From the NCBI RefSeq assembly GCF_002898515.1, contig NZ_PPFX01000006.1, positions 1-64,000 on the forward strand: 64,000 nucleotides of DNA, read 5' to 3'. The notes under the pieces were generated by a model. That model did no database searches. It was not told where the DNA came from and worked only from the letters and a program-made list of their open reading frames with translations. This stretch comes from Geothermobacter hydrogeniphilus. GTDB lineage: Bacteria > Desulfobacterota > Desulfuromonadia > Desulfuromonadales > Geothermobacteraceae. A program made the translations under genes and the position numbers. Below are positions 46,168 through 53,589 of this stretch, piece by piece (position 1 is the stretch's first letter; each line of letters begins with the position of its first letter).

Positions 46168-46186
46168 CTTGCGTAAAATCTAGTCT

Positions 46187-46332
46187 GCCGCCAAGTCGCC
46201 AAGGACGCCAGGAGAATCAAAATCGGCCAAGGGCGAAGGGCTAAAGGCAAAAGGTCCTGACGCTTTTCCCCCTTGACCTTTGGCCCTTCGCCTTTAGCCG
46301 CCGTTGATAAGTGCCCTTGGCGACTTGGCTGC
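46187..46332. repeat. Variant family A repeat with a different core
   Basis: The outer arms (GCCGCCAAGTCGCCAAGG and CCTTGGCGACTTGGC) are like family A, but the core (about 46223-46306) is the GGGCTAAAGGC / GCCTTTAGCC type seen at 30538-30640. It looks like one element inserted into, or recombined with, another. It lies between arsR2 and the permease. Confidence 0.65.
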
Positions 46333-46662
46333 CTAGTTTTTGCCCTCGCACACCGCCGAACTGCACCTTGCCTGCTCGCTCAGCACCGCCTCGATGCAGT
46401 CGAAGAAACCGGTCACGCAGGGGACCCGTAGACGGTAGAAGACCTGGTTGCCGCGTTTGTCATCGGTTACCAGGCCGGCGTTCTTCAACACGCCGAGGTG
46501 TTTTGACACCGTCGACATGTCGGCACCGACCAGCTGTTGCAGGTCGCAGACACAGCGCTCTCCGGCTTCCAGTTCTTCGACCATCAGCAGGCGGGAGGGG
46601 TGGGCCAGAGCCTTGAGGACCCGGGCACGGGCTTCGAGTTGTTGGCGGCGCATTGTGTTCAT
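46333..46662 (-). CDS. ArsR-family regulator, second copy
   Basis: 109 residues. Its helix-turn-helix is GERCVCDLQQLVGADMSTVSKHLGVLKNAGLV, with Cys37 and Cys39 in the alpha-3 metal site and further cysteines at the C-terminus (CSSAVCEGKN). The ATG at 46662 has no ribosome site but lies exactly 7 bp after a promoter -10, so the mRNA may be leaderless; an ATG at 46653 is an alternative. It should repress itself and the permease block. The much longer open frame to 47601 is antisense to another gene. Confidence 0.88.
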   Translation of the reverse strand: MNTMRRQQLEARARVLKALAHPSRLLMVEELEAGERCVCDLQQLVGADMSTVSKHLGVLKNAGLVTDDKRGNQVFYRLRVPCVTGFFDCIEAVLSEQARCSSAVCEGKN

Positions 46663-46698
46663 ATTTGGCAAAATAGCCAAATAGACTGTTGTTGTCAA
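46662..46698 (-). promoter_or_regulatory. arsR2 promoter with overlapping operator
   Basis: On the minus strand TTGACA (46698-46693), a 17-bp spacer and TATTTT (46675-46670) are followed 7 bp later by the A of the start codon. The perfect dyad TATTTGGC-N6-GCCAAATA (46662-46683) covers the -10 box. Confidence 0.7.
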
Positions 46699-46821
46699 AT
46701 TTATTTTGCCGGGGGTGAAAAAGAGGTCGAAAGTCGCGCCTTGCCTGGAATCCCGATATGCTGTATATGCACTCCGGCAGCCCGGCCCGTTCGGCCGGAA
46801 GGAGACAGATGGAGGAGCCGC

Positions 46822-47616
46822 ATGACAGATCTTCAACAACTCTCCGGGGTTATTGAACAGCTTAATTATATCCTCGGCAAAATCCGCCTGTACCGCAAAC
46901 AGAACCAGTACGTCTACCTGCGGCCGTTTGCGAGCTGGAACAAGGACTACAATCAGGTCGCCGAGACGCTGAAAGCGCAGCGACTCCTTTCCGTCCCGCT
47001 GTTCAAGCTGAAGGACGTGGATTTTTCCCCCAGCGGCAAGTCGATCCGGCCGGAGGCGGTCGACAGGCTGGTCCGGACCATCCGGCAGCAGCTTGTGCGC
47101 CTGGAGGAGAAACTTGAAGAGCTGGAGAAAGCAGCTGTTGTGCCGCGGCCGCTGGAACGGTTTTTCCCGCGCGACCGGGAGGGCCGTCCCATCGAGCCGC
47201 CGGCCGAAGACGACCTGGCCCTGGTCGTCGTTCCCGCCGGGACGGCCGGGGACCCGCTTTTCCGCCGGGGCATTCAACCGGCGCTGGCGGCGCGGGGATT
47301 CCGCTGTTTCAGGGCCGAAGGATTTCTGGCGGACAGCGATGGCTTTGCCGAACTCTGCCGGCGGCTCCATGCCTGCCGGCTGGTGATCCTCGACCTCGCC
47401 GGCTGTTCTCCCGAGGCCATGCTGGCCCTGGGGCTGGCCTGCGGGTGCGGTAAGCCGGTCATCCTGCTGCAGCCGGGGGAGGCCTCCGCCGTCGTGCCGG
47501 TCGGCAGTGCCCTGCTGCCCTATGATGACGCGGCGACGGTCGCGGAAGAGCTTGACGCCATACTGACGAAGGTCCTGGAAACGGCTGATGCCGGGACGCA
47601 AAAGGAGACGAGATGA
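46822..47616 (+). CDS. Unknown protein: helical N-terminus, nucleotide-binding-like C-terminus
   Basis: 264 residues, no family firmly recognised. Residues 1-110 are helical, with a coiled-coil stretch (VRLEEKLEELEKA). The C-half reads LVVVPAG..GDPLFRRGIQPALAARGF...ACRLVILDLAGCSPEAMLALGLACGCGKPVILLQPGE. This order of strands and helices is that of TIR-like or nucleoside-deoxyribosyltransferase-like nucleotide-binding proteins, where the line is usually a(D/L)lTG-NPNv-YELG-A; here the tyrosine-glutamate is Ala-Leu, so catalysis is doubtful. It overlaps the thioesterase start (ATGA-like). Confidence 0.55.
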   Translation: MTDLQQLSGVIEQLNYILGKIRLYRKQNQYVYLRPFASWNKDYNQVAETLKAQRLLSVPLFKLKDVDFSPSGKSIRPEAVDRLVRTIRQQLVRLEEKLEELEKAAVVPRPLERFFPRDREGRPIEPPAEDDLALVVVPAGTAGDPLFRRGIQPALAARGFRCFRAEGFLADSDGFAELCRRLHACRLVILDLAGCSPEAMLALGLACGCGKPVILLQPGEASAVVPVGSALLPYDDAATVAEELDAILTKVLETADAGTQKETR

Positions 47617-48146
47617 TGAGCAGAAAAGCCGCCAAGTTCTGTCGCGAGTCGCGGACCATCAGGACCTCGCTGGTGCTGCCGCCGGACACCAACAACTACG
47701 GCACCATGTTCGGCGGTCGGGTGATGTTCCATATCGACGATATCGCCGCTATCGCCGCCACCCGCCACGCCCGCACCTCGGTGGTGACCGCCTCCACCGA
47801 TTCGGTCGATTTCCTCAACCCGATCCGCAACGGCCAGACGGTCTGTCTCGAAGCCTTCGCCAGCTGGGCCCACCGCACCTCGGTCGAGGTGTTCGTCAAG
47901 GTGGTCGCCGAGGACATGCTGAGCGGTGAACGGACCGTCTGCGCCACCTCCTTCCTGACCTTCGTCGCCCTCGACATCAATGGCGAGAAGCAGATGGTGC
48001 CCGAGGTGATCCCGGAAACCGAGCTGGAAAAGTTCCTCTTTGCCGGCGCCCCGGAACGGGCCCGCGAGCGCCTGGCGAAACGCGAACAGTCAAAAGATCT
48101 GGCGGAACGCTTCGGCGCCGGCAGCCTGTGGCACCAGCATCCCTGA
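47613..48146 (+). CDS. Hotdog-fold acyl-CoA thioesterase
   Basis: 177 residues. It has the cytosolic acyl-CoA hydrolase pattern: LPPDTNNYGTMFGGRVMFHIDDIAAIAATRHARTSVVTASTDSVDF covers the HGG-like loop and catalytic Asp region of YciA/BACH-type enzymes. It cleaves acyl-CoA to free acid and CoA. AAGGAG is present before the ATG, which overlaps the stop codon of the preceding unknown gene, so the two are co-translated. The C-terminal 40 residues are charged and helical. Confidence 0.85.
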   Translation: MMSRKAAKFCRESRTIRTSLVLPPDTNNYGTMFGGRVMFHIDDIAAIAATRHARTSVVTASTDSVDFLNPIRNGQTVCLEAFASWAHRTSVEVFVKVVAEDMLSGERTVCATSFLTFVALDINGEKQMVPEVIPETELEKFLFAGAPERARERLAKREQSKDLAERFGAGSLWHQHP

Positions 48147-48164
48147 AAACACCCACCTGAATTC

Positions 48165-48226
48165 TCCGGAAATTCCCTGTTGGCCAAAAACCCGATTATC
48201 TATATTATTTGATGATTATGCCCTTG
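48165..48226 (+). repeat. Upstream control segment, copy 1 of a tandem duplication
   Basis: About 60 bp nearly identical to 51868-51932 (both contain AAATTCCCTGTTGGCCAAAA and TATCTATATTATT). TATATT can serve as -10. Because the same segment heads both copies of the locus, it is probably their promoter. Confidence 0.6.
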
Positions 48227-48259
48227 CCGCCTGAGCCGGCCCCTTGCCATCGAGGTGCT

Positions 48260-50134
48260 ATGTTTTCTGCAATATGCCATCCAAAACGCGTCTGTGGTTT
48301 TCTGCTTGCCTGCCTGCTGTTCTCGGCGCCCTGGGCGGTTGAGGCCCAACAACAAACGCAGCAAACGCGCCAGGCGCTGGCGGCGGAGATCGACAAAAAT
48401 CTCCCATCCATTCCCCCTGAAAAAGAGCCATCAACCGCTGATCGGTCCAAGATCAGGCCACAGCTTTGGGCGTTGCTGGATGAGATTGCCGCCTCACCGC
48501 AATCCGATATATCCAGCTATACGGGACGAATCATCGCCCTAGCCCGGGGGGATGTCGAGACCACCAGGATTGTGATCCGCCCACAGCAAAACAAAGATGT
48601 GGCCCTGTTGCTGCTGGCGGTGAAATACGATCATGTCGCCCTGCTGAAGCGGTTGCTGGGAAAGTATCCCGACTATAGGCAGCTGGCGGGGGAATTCATT
48701 TTTGATTATCCGATCACCCTGGCGGTGCATAACGGCAGTTTTCGGGCGGCCCGCTTGCTGCTTGAGTCCTGGGGGCTGGAGCAGCTTTCTGATTTATCTG
48801 GTCCTTCTCCGCTTGTCGAAGCCGTGAAGACAGGCTCTGCCGAGATGGTTCAGGTACTGCTCGACAATGGTCTGCAGTGGGAAGAAATATATGATGGCGA
48901 CCCGGTGGTGATGGCCATGAGCCTGGGGTATCCCAAGGTGGCCAGGGTCTTCATGATCGCGCAGGGGGTGACCCGCCTGAGCACGGAGCAGACCAATGAG
49001 ATCTTCAGCAAGGCGATGGACTATCCGCCCCATATTGCTGTGGCCGAGGCCATGGTTGACTTTATCAGCGAAGCCGATCCGTCAACCCTCTTTTACGCCG
49101 CCGCCCTCGATAATGAAAAGATCGCCCTCAAGCTCTGCTCCTTACCCGGCATCGATGCTGCCGCACCGACCCGGGCTAGCTATTTCAACGAGGTAGATAG
49201 CCGGGGAAAAACTGCCGCTGAAGTCGCTCGGGCCTTTGGTCATCAGCACCTGGCAGATCAGATCAGGGCGAAGGTCGAGCAGATTGCGGCAGAACGGCTG
49301 CGTCTGGTCGAAGAACAGCGGCGGCGGCAGGAGCTTGAACAGCGCCGGCAGGAGCTTGAACAGCGCCGGCAGGTCCTGCAGCAGTTCAAGGCTGAGCAGA
49401 GTCGCAACCGGAAGCAGATCCTGGCGCGCGAGACACCCTACTCGGGGCCGTTGCGCACCACTCTCTATTTCATCCCCGCCGGTGCCAAGGGGAGGGTACG
49501 CGGCCGCCAGGAGTATGTTGTCAATGCCGCCCTGTCCACCCTGGCAGAGAAGATCGACAGCTATCCGCTGCGTTTTCAGGTCTGGGAGCGACCGACCCTG
49601 ATGCTCTATGTCAGGCAGAAAAAGGGCTTTCTCCCCCTGTCGGCGGTCAGCAACGAGGTCCATCTCTATGCCGACGGGGAAGACCTGTTCAGCTTTTCTT
49701 TTCGTCAGCGGGGGGATGCCGGTATCGAGGGTATCGCTCCGATCCTGCTGAAAAAACTCAAGGAAGAGATCGACCGGCGTCCCGAGCTGTTCAAGACCCT
49801 GGTCGCACAGCGCGATCAGCGGGAGATCGTCCGCACCACCAAGCTCAGGCAGGAGCGGGAGCGGCAGCACAAGGAGACCATGATCCGCCTGCGGACAATG
49901 GTCCGCGACAAGAACTACGCAGAGGCGGTCAAGCTGATCGATCAGCTTGAGCAGCAGGGCCTCTACCAGAGCGACGGTCTTGGTTTCATCAAGGCGACAT
50001 TGCTGCACAAGGCCGGTCGTGATGCCGAGGCTCGGCAGAGCCTGGAGCGCTACCTGTTCGAATACGCGGATTCGGGTTCGAAGTACCTTGCCAAGGCCGA
50101 GGCGCTGCGGCGGGAATTGGAGAAAAAACCATGA
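48260..50134 (+). CDS. Exported ankyrin-like protein with coiled coil
   Basis: About 624 residues from the ATG at 48260, followed by a basic segment and the hydrophobic stretch RVCGFLLACLLFSAPWAVEA (signal peptide). Residues 110-340 form repeated helix pairs resembling ankyrin repeats (ALLLLAVKYDHVALLKRLLGKYPD, PLVEAVKTGSAEMVQVLLDNGL). A highly charged coiled coil follows (ERLRLVEEQRRRQELEQRRQELEQRRQ). The next 150 residues are beta-rich and not recognised, and the last 90 are TPR-like (YAEAVKLIDQLEQQGLYQSDGLGFIKATLLHKAGRDAEARQSL). Probably a periplasmic scaffold. Its stop overlaps the next frame (ATGA). Confidence 0.65.
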   Translation: MFSAICHPKRVCGFLLACLLFSAPWAVEAQQQTQQTRQALAAEIDKNLPSIPPEKEPSTADRSKIRPQLWALLDEIAASPQSDISSYTGRIIALARGDVETTRIVIRPQQNKDVALLLLAVKYDHVALLKRLLGKYPDYRQLAGEFIFDYPITLAVHNGSFRAARLLLESWGLEQLSDLSGPSPLVEAVKTGSAEMVQVLLDNGLQWEEIYDGDPVVMAMSLGYPKVARVFMIAQGVTRLSTEQTNEIFSKAMDYPPHIAVAEAMVDFISEADPSTLFYAAALDNEKIALKLCSLPGIDAAAPTRASYFNEVDSRGKTAAEVARAFGHQHLADQIRAKVEQIAAERLRLVEEQRRRQELEQRRQELEQRRQVLQQFKAEQSRNRKQILARETPYSGPLRTTLYFIPAGAKGRVRGRQEYVVNAALSTLAEKIDSYPLRFQVWERPTLMLYVRQKKGFLPLSAVSNEVHLYADGEDLFSFSFRQRGDAGIEGIAPILLKKLKEEIDRRPELFKTLVAQRDQREIVRTTKLRQERERQHKETMIRLRTMVRDKNYAEAVKLIDQLEQQGLYQSDGLGFIKATLLHKAGRDAEARQSLERYLFEYADSGSKYLAKAEALRRELEKKP

Positions 50135-50659
50135 AATGGACTGTTGTTATCCTGTTGTGCTGTCTTGCCCTATGGCCCGGGAAGGTTATCGCCGACGATA
50201 AACCCCAGCAGATCACTGGTCTCGCCCAGGGAAAGACCAGCATCACCAAGACCTACAGCTACCATACGACCCTGCTGGATGAGCAACTGCGTCCGCTGGC
50301 AAAACCGGAGCCCCATGTCATCAAGATCGAATACACCATTGACATGGACTACCTCTTCAATTGGCGGGTTTCGGTGCTGATGCAGGAGCCGGTTGTCGTC
50401 GGCTGGGTGGCCTACAAGCCGACCCGGATTTTTTCCCTGGCACTTGTGTATGGAGTCAAGATTCCATACGATGAAAAAAAATATCTCCGTCAAGCTGAGC
50501 CGACATCCCGGCACCTACAAGGCGGTGGTGAAACATTGCGGCGGGCATGGCGGCAACGTGACGCTCTACGTTTATCTCGACAACCGGCTGGTTGCCACCG
50601 AGCACCACTACCTCTCGCGGAAAAGGTCCTGGCGGGCCTACACGCTCCACATCGATTGA
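50131..50659 (+). pseudogene. Truncated, frameshifted DUF2135 paralogue
   Basis: It opens with a signal peptide and about 110 residues alike to the N-terminus of the intact protein at 52011-53579 (TYSYHTTLLDEQLRPLAKP against SYDYYTRLLDENLRPAKTR). Near 50474 it jumps to the DNA of the last 62 codons of that gene, nearly identical to 53396-53579 but in another reading frame. The middle of about 1.1 kb is lost. The result is a broken gene; the out-of-frame read-through to 50769 is not meaningful. Confidence 0.85.
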
Positions 50660-50669
50660 GGAGGATGCT

Positions 50670-51251
50670 TTGCAAGGACAACGGATTATCATCGCCACGC
50701 TCTTTATCGTCATCTGCTGCAGTGGCAGCCTGTTTGCGCTCTCTCCCGAGATTCGTTTTGACATGCTGAAGACCAAACTGACCCAGCAACTCAAGGAACA
50801 GCAATATGCCCGGGCCCTGGAAACCATACACGAGATCCGCGGCCTGGGAATCGCGACGCCCGCCTCCCTCGACTACTTTGAAGGCAAGGCCCTGTTCGAG
50901 TCAGGGAAGAAGTACGAGGCTTACGAGACCCTGGCCAGTTACGTGGAGAGCAACGGCAAAAACGCCAGGTATTATCGACAGGCGATCGCCTACCTGGTGA
51001 AGGCCGAGGAGACCTACAACGCCGAGAAGGAAAAGCGGGAAGCGGAACGTGCGGCGCGGGAAAAAGCAAAACAGGAGCAGGAGGCCAAAAAACGGGAAGA
51101 GGAGGAAGCCGCCCGCTTCAGCGAGAAGCCCTTTGCCGCCCAGATGGATGACCTGCTGGGTGAAGTGGAGCGGCCGAAATCGGTAACTCCAGAGCCGGAT
51201 GATCGGGTGGAAGAAATCAACCGGCTGGAAACAAAAAGCAGGGACAATTAG
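50670..51251 (+). CDS. TPR-like exported protein, copy A (shortened)
   Basis: 193 residues starting at TTG 50670, with GAGGAGG 5 nt before it; the paralogue at 53590 has the same TTG start. Signal peptide QRIIIATLFIVICCSGSLFA. TPR-like helices follow (QLKEQQYARALETIHEIRGLG, ASLDYFEGKALFESGKKYEAYETL), then a charged coiled coil. The DNA is nearly identical to copy B up to about 51065, then diverges and stops without the DUF1566 part. Decayed DUF1566 sequence lies just downstream, so this is probably a shortened version of a longer protein. Confidence 0.65.
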   Translation: MQGQRIIIATLFIVICCSGSLFALSPEIRFDMLKTKLTQQLKEQQYARALETIHEIRGLGIATPASLDYFEGKALFESGKKYEAYETLASYVESNGKNARYYRQAIAYLVKAEETYNAEKEKREAERAAREKAKQEQEAKKREEEEAARFSEKPFAAQMDDLLGEVERPKSVTPEPDDRVEEINRLETKSRDN

Positions 51252-51760
51252 CAGCAATTTGAACGCTACGCCGAGCAGAACCGGAGCTGGCGGATCGGAC
51301 TTCGAGAAGCGTCGACGTGCTATTGCCAGACGTGCAGCTGACCGGCAGCAGCTGGTCTGGGTTGATTCACAAACCGGCCTGATGTGGCAAAGCGAGCCAT
51401 ACACTTCGGATGATCTACACCTGAATCAGTGAGCCCCTTGCCGGCGGATAGCGCAAGTCATTGACCTGCCTGGGCTTCCCCAAAATTACCAGCGAACCTA
51501 TGGGTGCGCTTTAAATTTTGGGAAATCCCATTCAGACCAAGCACTTACACTCTCCATCCGACAGGAACTCACCGATTCAGGCTACAGTATCAATTTCAGG
51601 AGCAGTACAGAAAATGCAGCGGTGACAGATCAAACCTGAAGTCCGGCAACTGACACTACGCGGACAACTACTGCCGTGGCCTGTCTCTGGCCGGCTACAG
51701 CGGCTGCCGGCCAACGAAGAATTGCTCGACTGCTACCTGGCTTATCCGGATCCAAAGAGT
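51252..51760 (+). pseudogene. Decayed DUF1566/Lcl-domain gene interrupted by a MITE
   Basis: Before the element, 51351-51410 reads LVWVDSQTGLMWQSEPYT, the opening of a DUF1566 (Lcl C-terminal) domain. After the element, about 51666-51730 reads NYCRGLSLAGYSGCRPTK and then LLDC in another frame, the usual continuation (YC-LxLAGYSDWRLPTKEELLD). The MITE-like copy at 51420-51581 lies between. Several frameshifts show it is dead. This is the missing C-terminus of the upstream copy A gene or a neighbour of it. Confidence 0.7.
51420..51581. mobile_element. MITE-like element, copy 2 (162 bp)
   Basis: Same length as 36979-37140 and alike throughout. The terminal inverted repeats match in 13 of 14 positions (CCTGAATCAGTGAG against CTCACCGATTCAGG). 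It is inserted inside a DUF1566 pseudogene. No transposase gene is in the window, so it would have moved with an enzyme made elsewhere. Confidence 0.8.
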
Positions 51761-51776
51761 TTGCCCGCAAATTTCA

Positions 51777-51862
51777 TCCCGTCCGGGTCGACCCGGCGCA
51801 GGTTGTCGATCGCCTCGGCGCCCGGCACGGCGACGATCTGCTGCCCCTTGAGTGACACCATG
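51777..51862 (-). pseudogene. Duplicated fragment of the 3' end of pfkA
   Basis: About 85 bp closely matches 54930-55020, the C-terminal coding part of pfkA, in the same orientation. It lies directly before the second copy of the duplicated control segment. It marks the end of the first unit of a tandem duplication whose unit ran from the control segment into pfkA. Confidence 0.8.
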
Positions 51863-51867
51863 CGGCT

Positions 51868-51932
51868 GAATCCCCCGGAAAATTCCCTGTTGGCCAAAAA
51901 CCCTATTATCTATATTATTGGATGACTATGCC
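51868..51932 (+). repeat. Upstream control segment, copy 2 of a tandem duplication
   Basis: Nearly identical to 48165-48226. It heads the intact DUF2135 gene. In this copy the ankyrin-like gene that follows the segment in copy 1 is absent. Confidence 0.6.
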
Positions 51933-52010
51933 CTTGCGCACTCGGGCCGGGTTTGGTTCAACGCCGGGTTGAAACGAAATGGTGACCACCGCAAGCTGGA
52001 GATCCGCGCC

Positions 52011-53579
52011 ATGAAATTAAGATATCTGTTCCTGGTCCTGTCCCTGCTGCTGTCGGGCGGCGCACCGGCCTGGGCGGCCGAGTCCGGGCCGGTGATCAAT
52101 GGCTATCATGTCGGCTCGACGACCGTCAGCAAATCCTACGATTACTATACCCGCCTGCTGGACGAAAACCTGCGCCCGGCAAAAACGCGCAAATCGCGAA
52201 CGGTGCCAATCGGGTACCGGATCGACCTCGACTACGTCTTTGTCTGGCGGATTTCGGTCCTGGCGGGAGAGCCGGTGGTCAAGGCCTGGGTGGCGTTCAA
52301 GCCGACCGGCATCACGACAGACAACCCTGAACTGTGGGCCTGGATGCAGCAGCGAAAGAGTGATCTGCTGAAGAAGGCGCACCTGACCGAATTCTACATG
52401 AAGGTCCGCTATTACACCCATATCCCGAACCAGAGAGCCACCGACTCCGGCGAGGCCATGCTCCTCGATGCCGGTTATGGTCTGAACCCCTATTTCGGGC
52501 ACACCTCCGCCGAACTGGTGAAGGATGTTGACCTGTTCAACAAGTACGCGAGTTTCAACGCCCCCATCAGTCCTGACTGGAATAAGCTGTTTATCGGTGT
52601 TGACAGCAAGCCACGGGCGATCCAACTGTTCAAGGACTATGTCGCCTTCTACAAACACGCCTCGATGAACTGCTTTGATGCCGAAATCAGCAAAATCACG
52701 CTCGATACCGATGGTATTAACAACCTTATTTTCAAATATCTGCAGGGGGTGGAAAAAGAGCTCGTCGCCAAGCAACGCAAGCGATCCCCAGATTCAGACA
52801 AGACCGGAAAAGCGCCGGGTGACGAGCAGAAAAAACAGCGCGCCCGCCAGCAGGCCGCTGATCTCGATGCCGCCCTCGCGGAAACCGAGACCGGGGTCGA
52901 CGCGGGCGAAGATCTGTTGCGTGACGGTACCGCGTCCGGACCGGAATCCTTCGAAGATATGCTCGATGAGACCGAGAAGATCAAATTAACCGTCCATGAT
53001 ATTCCCCGCACCACCCGCGCCAATGTCATCACCGTCAGCGGTCGGGTCGAAAATGTCTCGTCGATCGACACGTCTGCCGTCGTATTCCGGATCAATGGTC
53101 TTGAGCAGCCTGTTTACCTGCAGCAAGACGGATCCTTCAGCAACAAGGTGGTGCTGTTCAACGGCGCCAACCGCATCGACATCGACTACACCAGCGCCGC
53201 CAAGGAGGAGCACCGGAGCTTCGTGGTGAACAGCACCACGCCGCCGGTCAAGGCTCGCTTCACCCTGGTCTGGGACAGCACCGGTTCCGATATGGACCTG
53301 CACGTCTACGGTCCGGGCGGCGATCATTGCAGCTACAACAACAAGACGACCCGCAACATGCGTCTCGATGTCGATAACACTACCCGCTACGGACCGGAAA
53401 ATATCTCCGTCAAGCTGAGCCGACATCCCGGCACCTACAAGGCGGTGGTGAAACATTACGGCGGGCATGGCGGCAACGTGACGCTCTACGTTTATCTCGA
53501 CAACCGGCTGGTTGCCACCGAGCACCACTACCTTTCGCGGAAAAGGTCCTGGCGGGCCTACACGCTTCACATCGATTGA
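52011..53579 (+). CDS. Exported DUF2135 (YfaP-like) protein
   Basis: 522 residues from the ATG at 52011, with TGGAGA upstream; the longer frame from 51918 lies in the control segment. Signal peptide MKLRYLFLVLSLLLSGGAPAWA. Residues 30-250 are unrecognised but shared with the pseudogene at 50131. A charged linker follows, then an Ig-like beta domain (about 325-405: VITVSGRVENVSSIDTSAVV, FNGANRIDIDYT). The C-terminal DUF2135 domain starts FTLVWDSTGSDMDLHVYGPGGDHCSYNN and ends YGGHGGNVTLYVYLDN. DUF2135 proteins occur with exported VWA or inter-alpha-trypsin-like systems; function unknown. The next gene starts 10 bp on. Confidence 0.75.
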   Translation: MKLRYLFLVLSLLLSGGAPAWAAESGPVINGYHVGSTTVSKSYDYYTRLLDENLRPAKTRKSRTVPIGYRIDLDYVFVWRISVLAGEPVVKAWVAFKPTGITTDNPELWAWMQQRKSDLLKKAHLTEFYMKVRYYTHIPNQRATDSGEAMLLDAGYGLNPYFGHTSAELVKDVDLFNKYASFNAPISPDWNKLFIGVDSKPRAIQLFKDYVAFYKHASMNCFDAEISKITLDTDGINNLIFKYLQGVEKELVAKQRKRSPDSDKTGKAPGDEQKKQRARQQAADLDAALAETETGVDAGEDLLRDGTASGPESFEDMLDETEKIKLTVHDIPRTTRANVITVSGRVENVSSIDTSAVVFRINGLEQPVYLQQDGSFSNKVVLFNGANRIDIDYTSAAKEEHRSFVVNSTTPPVKARFTLVWDSTGSDMDLHVYGPGGDHCSYNNKTTRNMRLDVDNTTRYGPENISVKLSRHPGTYKAVVKHYGGHGGNVTLYVYLDNRLVATEHHYLSRKRSWRAYTLHID

Positions 53580-53589
53580 GGAGGATGTT

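Noticed and set aside
46663-47601. ArsR2 fused to a long N-terminal extension of over 300 residues
   Set aside because: The extension is antisense to the gene at 46822-47616, and a promoter and operator lie at the short start.
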